A stretch of 16,260 bases of DNA from DATDDB01 sp036524005 (GTDB lineage: Bacteria > Pseudomonadota > Gammaproteobacteria > Burkholderiales > Gallionellaceae). The position numbers and the translations under genes are program-made. A model generated the notes under the pieces. It worked only from the letters and a program-made list of their open reading frames with translations, searched no databases and was not told where the DNA came from. Numbering within the stretch: position 1 is the stretch's first letter; each line of letters opens with the position of its first letter. Of the stretch, positions 1 to 6,445 are shown piece after piece. The stretch covers positions 1-16,260 of the forward strand of contig DATDDB010000129.1 of assembly GCA_036524005.1 (NCBI GenBank), written 5' to 3'.

Positions 1-113
1 CATCGGGTTAATACCCTTACTTTTGATATAGCGTAAATACATCTTAAGTGGTAGCATGTGTCGTGTAACACGGTTTCCTAATTATTCTAATTTGATCATC
101 TGGGGAGAATTCA

Positions 114-614
114 ATGGGTCTGATTTCCAAATTACTGGGAAATAACGAACACAAAAGCACAAGGTCGCTCAAGCCGCTGGATCCCTCAGGCGGCATCTCC
201 TACGACCCGGAGTTGGTGGATGCGCTCAAGCACGACCATCAGGAGTTGGTGCGCATCTACAGCGCCATCAAGGCCGCTGCGTCAGAAAGCCGATACGGCG
301 ACATCCACGGCCTGCTTGCCGATTTCAAGATTACCTTCCAGACCCATGTCGCGGTGGAGAACGTGCGCTTTTACGCGTACATGCAGCAGCATGACGCGCT
401 GGACATCGATACGTCCAACTTCATCGCCCAAGTGCGCAAGGAAATGAACAACATCGCGCGCGCGGTAATGAAGTTCGTGGACACTTACATGTCCGCCCTG
501 CCCGTCCCGGTTACCGTGACCGGCTTCATCAGCGAACTCGACCAGATCGGTTCCGTGCTGGTGCAGCGGGTGCAGCTGGAAGAAGGCCGCCTCTACTCGC
601 TATACCGGCCATAG
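114..614 (+). CDS. Hemerythrin-like (HHE) domain protein
   Basis: A 166-residue soluble protein with no signal peptide or membrane segment. The candidate metal ligands follow the hemerythrin/HHE four-helix pattern: H40-D-H42 in the first helix, H78-xxx-E82 in the second, and acidic residues E156/E157 in the last helix just before LYSLY. Proteins of this family bind a di-iron (or similar) centre and act in oxygen, nitric-oxide or iron handling; which applies here cannot be read from the sequence. The basic, Ser/Lys-rich first 25 residues look like a flexible lead-in. The ATG has a good Shine-Dalgarno, GGGGAG, about 6 bases upstream. The gene stands alone: the next gene starts about 200 bases later, after a GC-rich hairpin. 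The fold assignment is fairly safe; the biological role is open. Confidence 0.82.
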   Translation: MGLISKLLGNNEHKSTRSLKPLDPSGGISYDPELVDALKHDHQELVRIYSAIKAAASESRYGDIHGLLADFKITFQTHVAVENVRFYAYMQQHDALDIDTSNFIAQVRKEMNNIARAVMKFVDTYMSALPVPVTVTGFISELDQIGSVLVQRVQLEEGRLYSLYRP

Positions 615-623
615 CACAAGGCG

Positions 624-646
624 GGGCGGGCACCCGCTGCCCGCCC
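624..646 (+). terminator. GC-rich hairpin after the hemerythrin-like gene
   Basis: A perfect 9-bp stem (GGGCGGGCA / TGCCCGCCC) with a 5-base loop starts 9 bases after the stop codon. No T-tract follows, so it may be a weak or Rho-assisted terminator or an mRNA 3' stabiliser. Together with the following TGC, the right arm resembles the arms of the hairpins at 1115-1140 and 2923-2955. Confidence 0.5.
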
Positions 647-812
647 TGCAGCACTACCCCATCGCCGGATCATATTTACCCGAGAACGGGTATTCACCCA
701 TCCCTTGCGGTTTGCTAACTTACCGCTGCGGAAATGCCGCCTTGACTGTCTTGTTTTCCGGATGGGCAGTTTAAGTCTCCTCTATCGAACTTCATTCAGA
801 AGCGAGGCTCTC

Positions 813-1106
813 ATGTTGAAGATCAGCAATATGGCCAGTGTTTCGGATTGCACCTGCAGCGAATGCGCGTATAACACGGACCAATCCTGCCATGCGATCG
901 CCATCACGGTGGGCGATGGCGACAATCCCATGTGCGACACCTTCTTCAACACATCCGGACGCGGCGGAACAAGAGGCACGGCGGGCGTGGGCGCATGCAA
1001 GGTAGCCGCTTGCCGCCACAACGAGAATTTCGAGTGCGCGGCCGGCAGCATCCACGTCGGCAAGCTGGGCAATGACAGTTCCTGCCTGAGCTTTTCCGCA
1101 CGTTGA
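813..1106 (+). CDS. Tandem DUF1540 cysteine-rich protein
   Basis: A 97-residue protein made of two copies of a short cysteine motif of the DUF1540 type. Copy 1 covers about residues 13-44: C13, C15, C18-x-Y-N, C26-x-A, an I-x-V-G stretch and C41-DTF. Copy 2 covers about residues 62-94: C62, C67-x-H-N, C75-x-A, an I-x-V-G stretch and C91-LSF. Nine cysteines in 97 residues with no signal peptide suggest a cytosolic metal-binding protein (probably zinc or an Fe-S centre); the family's function is not established. The open frame extends upstream, but the ATG at 813 is preferred because GAGG lies about 6 bases upstream and the upstream 36 codons look like non-coding sequence. An ATG at 831 is the other option. 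A hairpin follows the stop codon. Confidence 0.75.
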   Translation: MLKISNMASVSDCTCSECAYNTDQSCHAIAITVGDGDNPMCDTFFNTSGRGGTRGTAGVGACKVAACRHNENFECAAGSIHVGKLGNDSSCLSFSAR

Positions 1107-1114
1107 CCCGTCCC

Positions 1115-1140
1115 GCAGGGTGGCACGCTTGCCATCCTGT
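1115..1140 (+). terminator. Hairpin after the DUF1540 gene
   Basis: An 11-bp stem with two G-T pairs (GCAGGGTGGCA / TGCCATCCTGT) and a 4-base loop starts 8 bases after the stop codon. There is no clear T-tract. The GCAGGGTGG core recurs exactly in the hairpin at 2923-2955. Confidence 0.45.
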
Positions 1141-1275
1141 GTCTGTAGCCGCCGTCTCGTCCCGCGCTGGCCTTTGCCAGGCGTGCTGCGAACGGCCATT
1201 TATATTTCCATTGCCGCCCGATTGCAGATATGATTGCCCCATGCCCATCCCACCGGCATGAATCGGAGGTGACAA

Positions 1276-2238
1276 ATGGCCCGTTTCCTCGCCGCAGTTT
1301 TGATCATGCTGTCAGTGCCGCAACTTGCCGACTGCCACCCGTTGGGGGGCAAGGATGGCAAGGCGCCGGATCGCATCGAGATCAGGGCAAACCACATCGG
1401 TGCCAGGCAGCTGTTGAAGCTGCTTGCCGATTTCTCCGATCAGAACCTGGTCATCGGCGGGGAATTCAGGAATATCCGCCAGGATGTCAATCAGCCCTCG
1501 GCCAGCTTCGATCAGCTGCTGGCGAAGCTGGCCGCCGATCAGGGCCTGGCCGTGGAAACCCGCAACGCCATCACCATGGTGGGTTCCGCATGCCGCCTGG
1601 CGACGGTGCCGGACATTCCGGGCCGCGAAAGCTACCAGAACAAGGTGAGCGTGAATTTCGCGGGCATCACAACACACGATGCCTTCTGGGTGCTGAGCGA
1701 TTTTCTGAATACATCGTTTGATCTTGCCCAGGTCAACGAGCTGGATCCGCTCACGCTGCAGGTCAAGGACAAGCCGGCCCGGGATTTGATGTCCGCGATC
1801 GTGACGGTTGAAGGATGGAGCACGCAGCCCTACGGCAAGGGCGGCCTGAAACTGGTGCCCAATGCGCAACTCAAAACCTGCCCCGCCCCGGCCGCGAATC
1901 CGGACCCCCAGGCAGTGGATGAGGTGTTTGTCACCGGCTCCTACACCCTGCCTTTCCACGAGTGCGAAGTGAATACCGGGCACTATTGCTCGGATATTGA
2001 GTTCTACCGGCTGAAAGATCTGACGCCGGTCGGATTTTTCAGATCCCTCTCCAGCGATGCGCATGTTGCGGTGATCCGGGCATCAAGCGGCCGTTATTAC
2101 ATCGTCAGGGCCGGCGAACGCATCGGGGACTCCGGAAAAATCAGGAAGATAGGCGCGAGCGGATTGATCGTTGATGTGCAGGTCCAAAAGGCTGACGGCA
2201 CATTCAGGAACATGACGCAAACCCTGAAATACCAATAA
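1276..2238 (+). CDS. Exported protein with two secretin-type N domains and a PilP-like C-terminal domain
   Basis: 320 residues. Residues 1-20 form a Sec signal peptide; the sequence LADC at 17-20 is a poor lipobox because Asp precedes Cys, so lipidation is doubtful. Residues about 33-103 resemble a secretin/TonB short N-terminal (STN) domain (IEIRANHIGARQLLKLLADF, then Q-NLVIGG). Residues about 123-185 look like a second, more divergent copy (VSVNFAGITTHDAFWVL onward). After a Pro/Ala linker (about 203-212), residues about 244-318 match the PilP pattern: L-x-x-L-x-x-VGFF, AVIR, G-x-YYIVRAGERIG, GKIRKIG and a final LKY. PilP is the periplasmic partner of the secretin PilQ in type IV pili and the N domains of PilQ carry STN folds, so this protein combines parts usually found on two proteins. 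No pilus genes are nearby. The ATG follows a strong GGAGGTG ribosome-binding site. Domain calls rest on motif reading and the function is inferred. Confidence 0.65.
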   Translation: MARFLAAVLIMLSVPQLADCHPLGGKDGKAPDRIEIRANHIGARQLLKLLADFSDQNLVIGGEFRNIRQDVNQPSASFDQLLAKLAADQGLAVETRNAITMVGSACRLATVPDIPGRESYQNKVSVNFAGITTHDAFWVLSDFLNTSFDLAQVNELDPLTLQVKDKPARDLMSAIVTVEGWSTQPYGKGGLKLVPNAQLKTCPAPAANPDPQAVDEVFVTGSYTLPFHECEVNTGHYCSDIEFYRLKDLTPVGFFRSLSSDAHVAVIRASSGRYYIVRAGERIGDSGKIRKIGASGLIVDVQVQKADGTFRNMTQTLKYQ

Positions 2239-2449
2239 CTCCCGCACCCGCTTCCAGCCATTTCCTGCACCTCCTTCCGCCTACAGCATTTACGGTAGCG
2301 CCAATTAAAGGTAGTTGGGTATTGCTGGCCCCCGCGCGTTTGAATAGCCTGTGACTAACACTAACGGGCCTGTGGTTATCTCGCCGAAAAGGGCAAATCC
2401 GGTCTCTTGAATAATAACGGCCTTGCGCCGCCAATAAACAGGAGGTCCC

Positions 2450-2899
2450 ATGATTAAGCGCCAAGTGATTTTGATCATCTCCTTTTCCGGAATTTTCGGC
2501 ATCATCCTGGGAGTTCTGGGTGTATCGCTGGTGTGGCTCCAGACCAATGCCACCTTCCCTAAAGCGGATTCAGTGGCCAGGACGGAAGCCAGCATCGTAA
2601 AGAATATCGCGCTGCTGGAACATCTGCGCTCGGGCCGCTATCAGGACGCGACCCGACAGGTCGAAGCATGGCTGGACAACGATCTGGTCGGTGCGGGTGA
2701 ATACGTGCGCGCCGGTGGAGAATTCAGCGTGAGCACCGTGCGAGCGATAGAGTCGGAGCGCAAGGCACGGCAAGCATCCGGCTACGAGCCGGAAAATGAA
2801 AGAATCAACGCCGCGGTGCAGGCCACGTTCCGCCAGGTAGCCGGCCCTGAAACTGAAACACACGCCAGATCCTCCCTGCCCCTGAGCAACATACGCTAA
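2450..2899 (+). CDS. Hypothetical single-pass membrane protein
   Basis: 149 residues that I do not recognise. Residues about 6-28 form one strong hydrophobic helix (VILIISFSGIFGIILGVLGV) after two basic residues, so it is probably an inner-membrane anchor with the rest in the periplasm. The remainder is mostly helical and charged (for example ARTEASIVKNIALLEHLRSG and ESERKARQAS) and ends in a low-complexity polar tail. There are no cysteines and no catalytic motif. The ATG is preceded by AGGAGG at 4-5 bases, so the start is secure. About 210 bases of non-coding sequence precede it and a strong hairpin follows, so it is probably transcribed alone. Confidence 0.7.
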   Translation: MIKRQVILIISFSGIFGIILGVLGVSLVWLQTNATFPKADSVARTEASIVKNIALLEHLRSGRYQDATRQVEAWLDNDLVGAGEYVRAGGEFSVSTVRAIESERKARQASGYEPENERINAAVQATFRQVAGPETETHARSSLPLSNIR

Positions 2900-2922
2900 C
2901 GCAGCCCGGGCAGACTTGATCC

Positions 2923-2955
2923 ACGCAGGGTGGGCGGCATGCGCCCGCCCTGCGT
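2923..2955 (+). terminator. Strong 14-bp palindrome after the membrane-protein gene
   Basis: Arms 2923-2936 and 2942-2955 pair over 14 bases with a single G-T pair and a 5-base loop, starting 24 bases after the stop codon. No T-tract follows. It could end transcription or protect the 3' end; its GCAGGGTGG core also makes it a member of the palindrome group seen at 624 and 1115. Confidence 0.55.
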
Positions 2956-3085
2956 TGATGCCGCCCTGTGCGCACACCACTGCCGATTCCCCGCACCAAG
3001 CTAGCCATCGTTTCAACGCAGCAGTAAAATATCACCGGGCATTTGCGCTGCATTGCCGCGCCCATATTATTACAAGGTGATCGAA

Positions 3086-3616
3086 ATGAAAGCTAAACTC
3101 CTATCCGTATTTTTCCTGGTGGCGCTGGGCGCAAGCGCGCTGGCCCATGCCCAGGATTTCGGCAAATGGACGGTGGTGACCGACGACAAGACCATGATGT
3201 ACGCCATCGTCTTCAACGACAGCGGCGCGCTGTTCGGCCAATACTGCTACCCGGAAAAAGGCTCCTGCCTGTGGCTGATCAGCGCCAGCACCTCGTGCGA
3301 AAAGGACCACAAATACCCGGTGCTCGCCAATTCCGACGGCGGCGCGGTTCCGCTGACCCTGCAGTGCCAGGGCTCCATCGGCGGCAAGGGCCCGGAAGCC
3401 AAGTACGCCTATGTTTTCACCGACTTCGATGAGGTCAGCAACCTGGTGAAGAACGCCACCCGCATCGGCTTTGCCGTGCCGCTGCAGGCAGACCAGTTCA
3501 AGGTGGTGCGCTTCGAGGTGGATGGTTCCGCGGCAGCGCTTGCGGCCATGCGCAGCAAGGCTTCCGCCGCAATGGACGAGGGCAAGACCAAAAGCACCCG
3601 GGACCAAACGCTCTGA
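3086..3616 (+). CDS. Exported four-cysteine protein, IalB-like
   Basis: 176 residues with a clear Sec signal peptide (MKAKLLSVFFLVALGASALA) and likely cleavage after AHA, near residue 22. The mature part opens DFGKWTV and has four cysteines (C54, C61, C71, C94), enough for two disulfides, as expected in the periplasm. The overall pattern (early W, Cys-rich middle, an IGFAVPL strand, then F-x-V-x-GS followed by an Ala-rich helix near 148-160) resembles the invasion-associated locus B (IalB)-like family of small periplasmic proteins, but the match is only by eye. The open frame continues 11 codons upstream; the ATG at 3086 is chosen because AAGGTG sits 6-7 bases upstream and the signal peptide begins there. 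It ends just before a bidirectional terminator. Confidence 0.68.
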   Translation: MKAKLLSVFFLVALGASALAHAQDFGKWTVVTDDKTMMYAIVFNDSGALFGQYCYPEKGSCLWLISASTSCEKDHKYPVLANSDGGAVPLTLQCQGSIGGKGPEAKYAYVFTDFDEVSNLVKNATRIGFAVPLQADQFKVVRFEVDGSAAALAAMRSKASAAMDEGKTKSTRDQTL

Positions 3617-3633
3617 ACTGATTCAGGATAAAT

Positions 3634-3662
3634 AAAAAAGGCGGGCACAGCCCGCCTTTTTT
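3634..3662. terminator. Bidirectional Rho-independent terminator
   Basis: GGCGGGC (3640-3646), loop ACA and GCCCGCC (3650-3656), flanked by six A on the left and six T on the right. It therefore reads as stem plus T-tract on both strands. It lies between convergent genes ending at 3616 (+) and 3678 (-). Confidence 0.9.
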
Positions 3663-3677
3663 GTCCCTATCGCAGCC

Positions 3678-4985
3678 CTAGCTCGCCACCACGATCTTGG
3701 AGAAGCGGTCGTCCACCTGCCGCAGCCTGTCGGCCAGGGTGCGCAGGAAGGCCAGGTTGAAGCTGAGCTGGCAGTGGTCGGAAGTGCGGATCAGCATTTG
3801 CGGCGAGATGCGCATCACGGTCACGTCGGAATTGGCGGTGATGGTGGCGGAGCGCGGCACGGCCTTGCCGCTGATATAGGCCATCTCGCCGAACGAATCG
3901 CCCTTCTGGATCACGTTGAGCAGGCGCGGGCCCTTGGTGACGCCGACGGTGCCCTCGACCAGGATGTAGAAGTCATCGCCGAATTCGTCCTCGCGCAGCA
4001 GCACGGTCTTCGCCGGATGCTTGGTCCATTCGCCGATGCGGATGATTTCCCACAGCTCGGTGTCGGTGAATTCCTGGAACATCTCCATTTCGCGCAACAC
4101 GGTGAATTTCTCCGTATCGCCCATGCCTTCCTCTTCATGCGTCATGCCGGGCAACTGCCCCGCCGCTGCGAGGTCATTGCCGAACTCCTTCCAGTCCTGG
4201 TAGCGTTCGGCCTTGCTCTTGCGCATGGCGTGCAGCACGATTCTTTCCAGCTCTTCCGGGATTTCCGGGCGCAGGCTGCGCGGCGTGGCATATTGCGCAT
4301 TCAGTATCTGGTAAAACAGGCCGGTCAGGTTTTTCGCGGTATAGGGCAGGCGGCCCGTGAGCAGGCTGTACATCACCACGCCCAGCGAATAAATGTCGGT
4401 CTGGTGGGTGAGCAATTCGCCGGCGATCTGCTCGGGCGACATGAATACCGGCGAGCCGATGTCGTTGATCTGGGTCTGGTCGGGATTGCTCATCACGATG
4501 GCCGCCCCCATGTCGGAGATCTTGATCTCCCCTTCATCGGTCAGCAGCATATTGGCGGGCTTGATGTCGCGGTGGATCACGCCGTTGAACTGCGCGTAAT
4601 TCAGCGCGCGGCAGCACTTGAACATGAGCTCGATCACGCGCGGAATCGGCAGCAGGCTGTCCGGCTCGGTGTAGCGCTCCAGCGTGCCGCCGCTGACGTA
4701 TTCCATCGCCACGTAACAGTCCTCGCCTTCGACCACCGCGTCGTAGATCGCGATGATGTGCGGGTGCGACAGCTTGCCCGCCAGCGAAGCCTCGTTGAGC
4801 AGCTGCTTGCGGTGGATGGGCCCGGTCTTGGGGTCCTTCAGTATCTCGGGCTTCATCACCTTGAGCGCCACCATGCGCCCGGCGAAAGGATCATAGGCCA
4901 GCCAGACCACGCTGGTCGCGCCCTGCCCCAACTTCTTGACTATCTCGTACTTGCCGATGAATTTCGGCTGATCCTGGTGATCCAT
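3678..4985 (-). CDS. Soluble Ser/Thr protein kinase with C-terminal cyclic-nucleotide-binding-type domain
   Basis: 435 residues in two modules. Residues about 13-275 are a Hanks-type kinase: glycine loop GQGATSVV (20-27), Lys42 in VALKVM, Glu65 of helix C, catalytic loop HRDIKPANM (138-146, with D140 and N145), DMG (158-160) in place of DFG, and SPE (183-185) in place of APE. All catalytic residues are present, so it should be active. Residues about 300-420 are a cNMP/CRP-type beta-barrel with FGEMAY (365-370) and PRSATI (377-382), retaining the Glu and Arg that normally contact the cyclic nucleotide. There is no membrane helix and no PASTA or sensor domain, so it is cytosolic and may be gated by cAMP, cGMP or a similar ligand (inference). 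The open frame extends upstream, but the ATG at 4985 (MDHQ) fits the domain boundary; its GGAAG is rather distant. No phosphatase or FHA partner is adjacent. Confidence 0.9.
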   Translation of the reverse strand: MDHQDQPKFIGKYEIVKKLGQGATSVVWLAYDPFAGRMVALKVMKPEILKDPKTGPIHRKQLLNEASLAGKLSHPHIIAIYDAVVEGEDCYVAMEYVSGGTLERYTEPDSLLPIPRVIELMFKCCRALNYAQFNGVIHRDIKPANMLLTDEGEIKISDMGAAIVMSNPDQTQINDIGSPVFMSPEQIAGELLTHQTDIYSLGVVMYSLLTGRLPYTAKNLTGLFYQILNAQYATPRSLRPEIPEELERIVLHAMRKSKAERYQDWKEFGNDLAAAGQLPGMTHEEEGMGDTEKFTVLREMEMFQEFTDTELWEIIRIGEWTKHPAKTVLLREDEFGDDFYILVEGTVGVTKGPRLLNVIQKGDSFGEMAYISGKAVPRSATITANSDVTVMRISPQMLIRTSDHCQLSFNLAFLRTLADRLRQVDDRFSKIVVAS

Positions 4986-5224
4986 TTCGGTTCTGCTTCC
5001 CGGTGTGTGCGGCGACAGCCGGCCGTACCGGATGCCTTGCGCGAATGTAACGGCATTTTCGCATAAAACCGCGCCTTGCACGCGGGGATGTGGGGGCAGC
5101 ACGGCCAGCCCGCCACCCCTGCCGCCCCCGGAACATTTCTACCGCCGCAAGTTCATTCTTTGATTTTACGGAGGTATATCTTTCTCGCCCTAGGGGGGCT
5201 TTGTCATCAGGACGGGACGGTTTT

Positions 5225-5578
5225 TCAACGGACTGTTCCCTGCATTGAGCTGGTTCTGCCGCCATCTGCCTTACCCTGGCGCGGCACGTTTTCGGGATAG
5301 TGATAATAGAGCCGGTTCAGGTAGCGTGCCACTGAAGTGATGTCGTCCTCGCTCCACTTGAGCTCATTGAATCTCTCCCAGTGGCGCACCCAGGAGCGCA
5401 GGGCGGGCCAGTCCTTGGCCAGCGTCTTGTCGCGCCAGTGTACACTGGAATTATGGCAGGTGCCGCATTGCGCCGCGTACAGCACTTCGCCGCGATCGGC
5501 ATCCGGGCCGGGCATTTGCTCTGCAGCTACAGGCATGACGGAAAAAGCGAACAGCAGGGCAAGCACATATCTGGACAT
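5225..5578 (-). CDS. Small periplasmic monoheme c-type cytochrome
   Basis: 117 residues. Residues 1-19 are a Sec signal peptide (MSRYVLALLFAFSVMPVAA). A single heme-attachment motif, CGTCH (38-42), follows the usual RGEVLYAAQ helix. The C-terminal half has the pattern WPALRSWVRHW and LKWSEDDITSVARYLNRLYY, as in small cytochromes that carry electrons in periplasmic respiratory chains. No Met occurs at the usual sixth-ligand position; the only late Met is M112 in a polar tail, so a His (47, 66 or 93) or an open site is possible. The start at 5578 is set by GAGGAGGG just upstream and by the signal peptide. It lies about 180 bases downstream of lexA on the same strand but has its own -10-like element, so it is probably separate. 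Confidence 0.85.
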   Translation of the reverse strand: MSRYVLALLFAFSVMPVAAEQMPGPDADRGEVLYAAQCGTCHNSSVHWRDKTLAKDWPALRSWVRHWERFNELKWSEDDITSVARYLNRLYYHYPENVPRQGKADGGRTSSMQGTVR

Positions 5579-5602
5579 TTTTCCCTCCTCATGAGTGTCG
5601 GC

Positions 5603-5608
5603 AGTATA
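5603..5608 (-). promoter_or_regulatory. Candidate -10 element of the cytochrome gene
   Basis: On the minus strand this reads TATACT, placing a start near 5596 and an 18-base leader that contains the Shine-Dalgarno. No good -35 lies 17 bases upstream, which would fit an activated promoter. Confidence 0.35.
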
Positions 5609-5637
5609 CGCCCGGCCTGCAGGCACAGCCAGCCCGG

Positions 5638-5650
5638 ATTACTGTGTAAT
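5638..5650. promoter_or_regulatory. Palindrome ATTAC-TGT-GTAAT upstream of the cytochrome gene
   Basis: Perfect 5-base arms with a 3-base centre. The centre lies about 48 bases upstream of the predicted cytochrome transcription start, a distance typical of an activator site. It matches no regulator motif I can name. Confidence 0.3.
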
Positions 5651-5736
5651 GGCTATGCAGGACGGCCGGTAACAGAGGGATAGTGGCGCCATGAAAGGAG
5701 ACCACGCCATGCGTAACTCAAAGCCCGCGCGAAGCA

Positions 5737-5754
5737 CCTGCACGGGTATGCAGG
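5737..5754 (-). terminator. Small hairpin after lexA
   Basis: CCTGCA and TGCAGG arms with a 6-base loop lie immediately after the lexA stop codon on the minus strand. The stem is short and has no T-tract, so termination here is uncertain. Confidence 0.25.
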
Positions 5755-5757
5755 CCG

Positions 5758-6381
5758 CTAGTACTTGCGCACCAGCCCCACCAGCACGCCGAAAATCTCC
5801 AGCGTGCCCTGCGGGCGGATGATGGGGAAGGCGGGGTTGGCGGGCAGCAGCACGTATTTGCCGCGCTCGCGGGAGAGGGTCTTGAGGGTGAATTCGCCAT
5901 CGACGATGGCGACCACGATGTCGCCCTCCTTCGCCAGGTGGCGCTTTTCCACGATGGCGACGTCGCCGTCGTGGATGCCCGCGTTGATCATGGAATCGCC
6001 TTTCACCGGAATCATGGTGGTGAGCGAGGGCGTGGTGATGAGCATCTCATCGATCAGGTAATAATCGCCCGAGGTGGCCGTCACCGAGATCGGCATGCCT
6101 GCCTGCACCGCGGATTCGGCCAGCGGCCGCGCGAAGAACTGGCGCGTGGGCACCCAGACGCCTTCGGGCGTGCGCTCGACGAAGCCCGCCTTGGCGAGCC
6201 GGTCCAGCACGGCCTTCACCCAGGATTTGGAGGCGATGCCCAATATCGTGCACAGCGAGGAATAGGAGGGAATGCTCTTCCAGTCGGCGTAGTAATCCTG
6301 CAGCTTGGCAAGATATTCCGCGTCCCGTGCGCTGGCTTCGGGGGCGCGGCTTTCGGTCGCATCGGTGTCGAAATCACTCAT
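5758..6381 (-). CDS. lexA: LexA SOS repressor (self-cleaving, S24 family)
   Basis: 207 residues. Residues about 20-75 form a divergent winged helix-turn-helix (SIPSYSSLCTILGIASKS, then VKAVLDRLAKAGFVERT) in the position of the LexA DNA-binding domain. Residues about 90-205 are the S24 latent-protease domain: Ala94-Gly95 scissile bond in VQAGMP, nucleophile Ser130 in GDSM and general base Lys167 in FTLKTLSRE. Such proteins repress DNA-damage genes and cut themselves when RecA is activated. The ATG at 6381 has GGAG 9-10 bases upstream. The promoter region carries two AGAAC-N4-GTTCT palindromes, indicating autoregulation. The N-terminal extension of about 20 residues and the unusual recognition helix fit the unusual operator. 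It could instead be a second LexA-like paralogue or a related S24 repressor if another lexA exists elsewhere in the genome. No imuAB, dnaE2 or recA is adjacent. Confidence 0.88.
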   Translation of the reverse strand: MSDFDTDATESRAPEASARDAEYLAKLQDYYADWKSIPSYSSLCTILGIASKSWVKAVLDRLAKAGFVERTPEGVWVPTRQFFARPLAESAVQAGMPISVTATSGDYYLIDEMLITTPSLTTMIPVKGDSMINAGIHDGDVAIVEKRHLAKEGDIVVAIVDGEFTLKTLSRERGKYVLLPANPAFPIIRPQGTLEIFGVLVGLVRKY

Positions 6382-6393
6382 GGCGCTTACTCC

Positions 6394-6407
6394 AGAACGA
6401 ATGTTCT
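6394..6407. promoter_or_regulatory. LexA operator 1 (AGAAC-N4-GTTCT)
   Basis: Perfect palindrome AGAACGAATGTTCT covering the predicted lexA transcription start (about 6404 on the minus strand). The core GAAC-N4-GTTC, with spacer GAAT fitting RNRY, is the Bacillus-type SOS box. Binding by this LexA is inferred from position. Confidence 0.75.
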
Positions 6408-6410
6408 AAT

Positions 6411-6439
6411 ATGGTAGAGAACGATGGTTCTGGTGTCAA
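6411..6439 (-). promoter_or_regulatory. lexA promoter
   Basis: On the minus strand: -35 TTGACA (6434-6439, perfect), 17-base spacer, -10 TACCAT (6411-6416, 4 of 6). Operator 2 lies inside the spacer and operator 1 over the start point, so bound repressor would directly block RNA polymerase. Confidence 0.72.
6418..6431. promoter_or_regulatory. LexA operator 2 (AGAAC-N4-GTTCT)
   Basis: Second perfect palindrome, AGAACGATGGTTCT, inside the -35/-10 spacer of the lexA promoter and 24 bases centre-to-centre from operator 1. The spacer bases differ from those of operator 1, so only the GAAC/GTTC half-sites are conserved, as expected of true operators. Confidence 0.75.
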
Positions 6440-6445
6440 GCGCCC

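Noticed and set aside
1..113. Promoter for the hemerythrin-like gene
   Set aside because: TTGATA (23-28) and TATTCT (83-88) exist, but no pair has acceptable spacing; a CGTGT-A-ACACG palindrome (64-74 region) could not be linked to any regulator.
2239..2449. Riboswitch (c-di-GMP GEMM-like) suggested by AAAGGGCAAATCCGG
   Set aside because: The flanking conserved stems and the GGCAAACC core are not present, and the downstream gene gives no support.
3774..5066. Long open frame on the plus strand opposite the kinase gene
   Set aside because: The kinase frame has all catalytic motifs; the opposite frame is a GC-driven shadow with no ribosome-binding site.
5160..5200. Strong Shine-Dalgarno-like ACGGAGGTATATC on the plus strand
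   Set aside because: No ATG, GTG or TTG follows at a usable distance and no coding frame continues.
5691..5819. Short plus-strand ORF with a good AAAGGAG upstream of its second ATG (5709)
   Set aside because: Its product is about 37 residues of Pro/Ala/Arg-rich random-looking sequence and most of it is antisense to the lexA 3' end.
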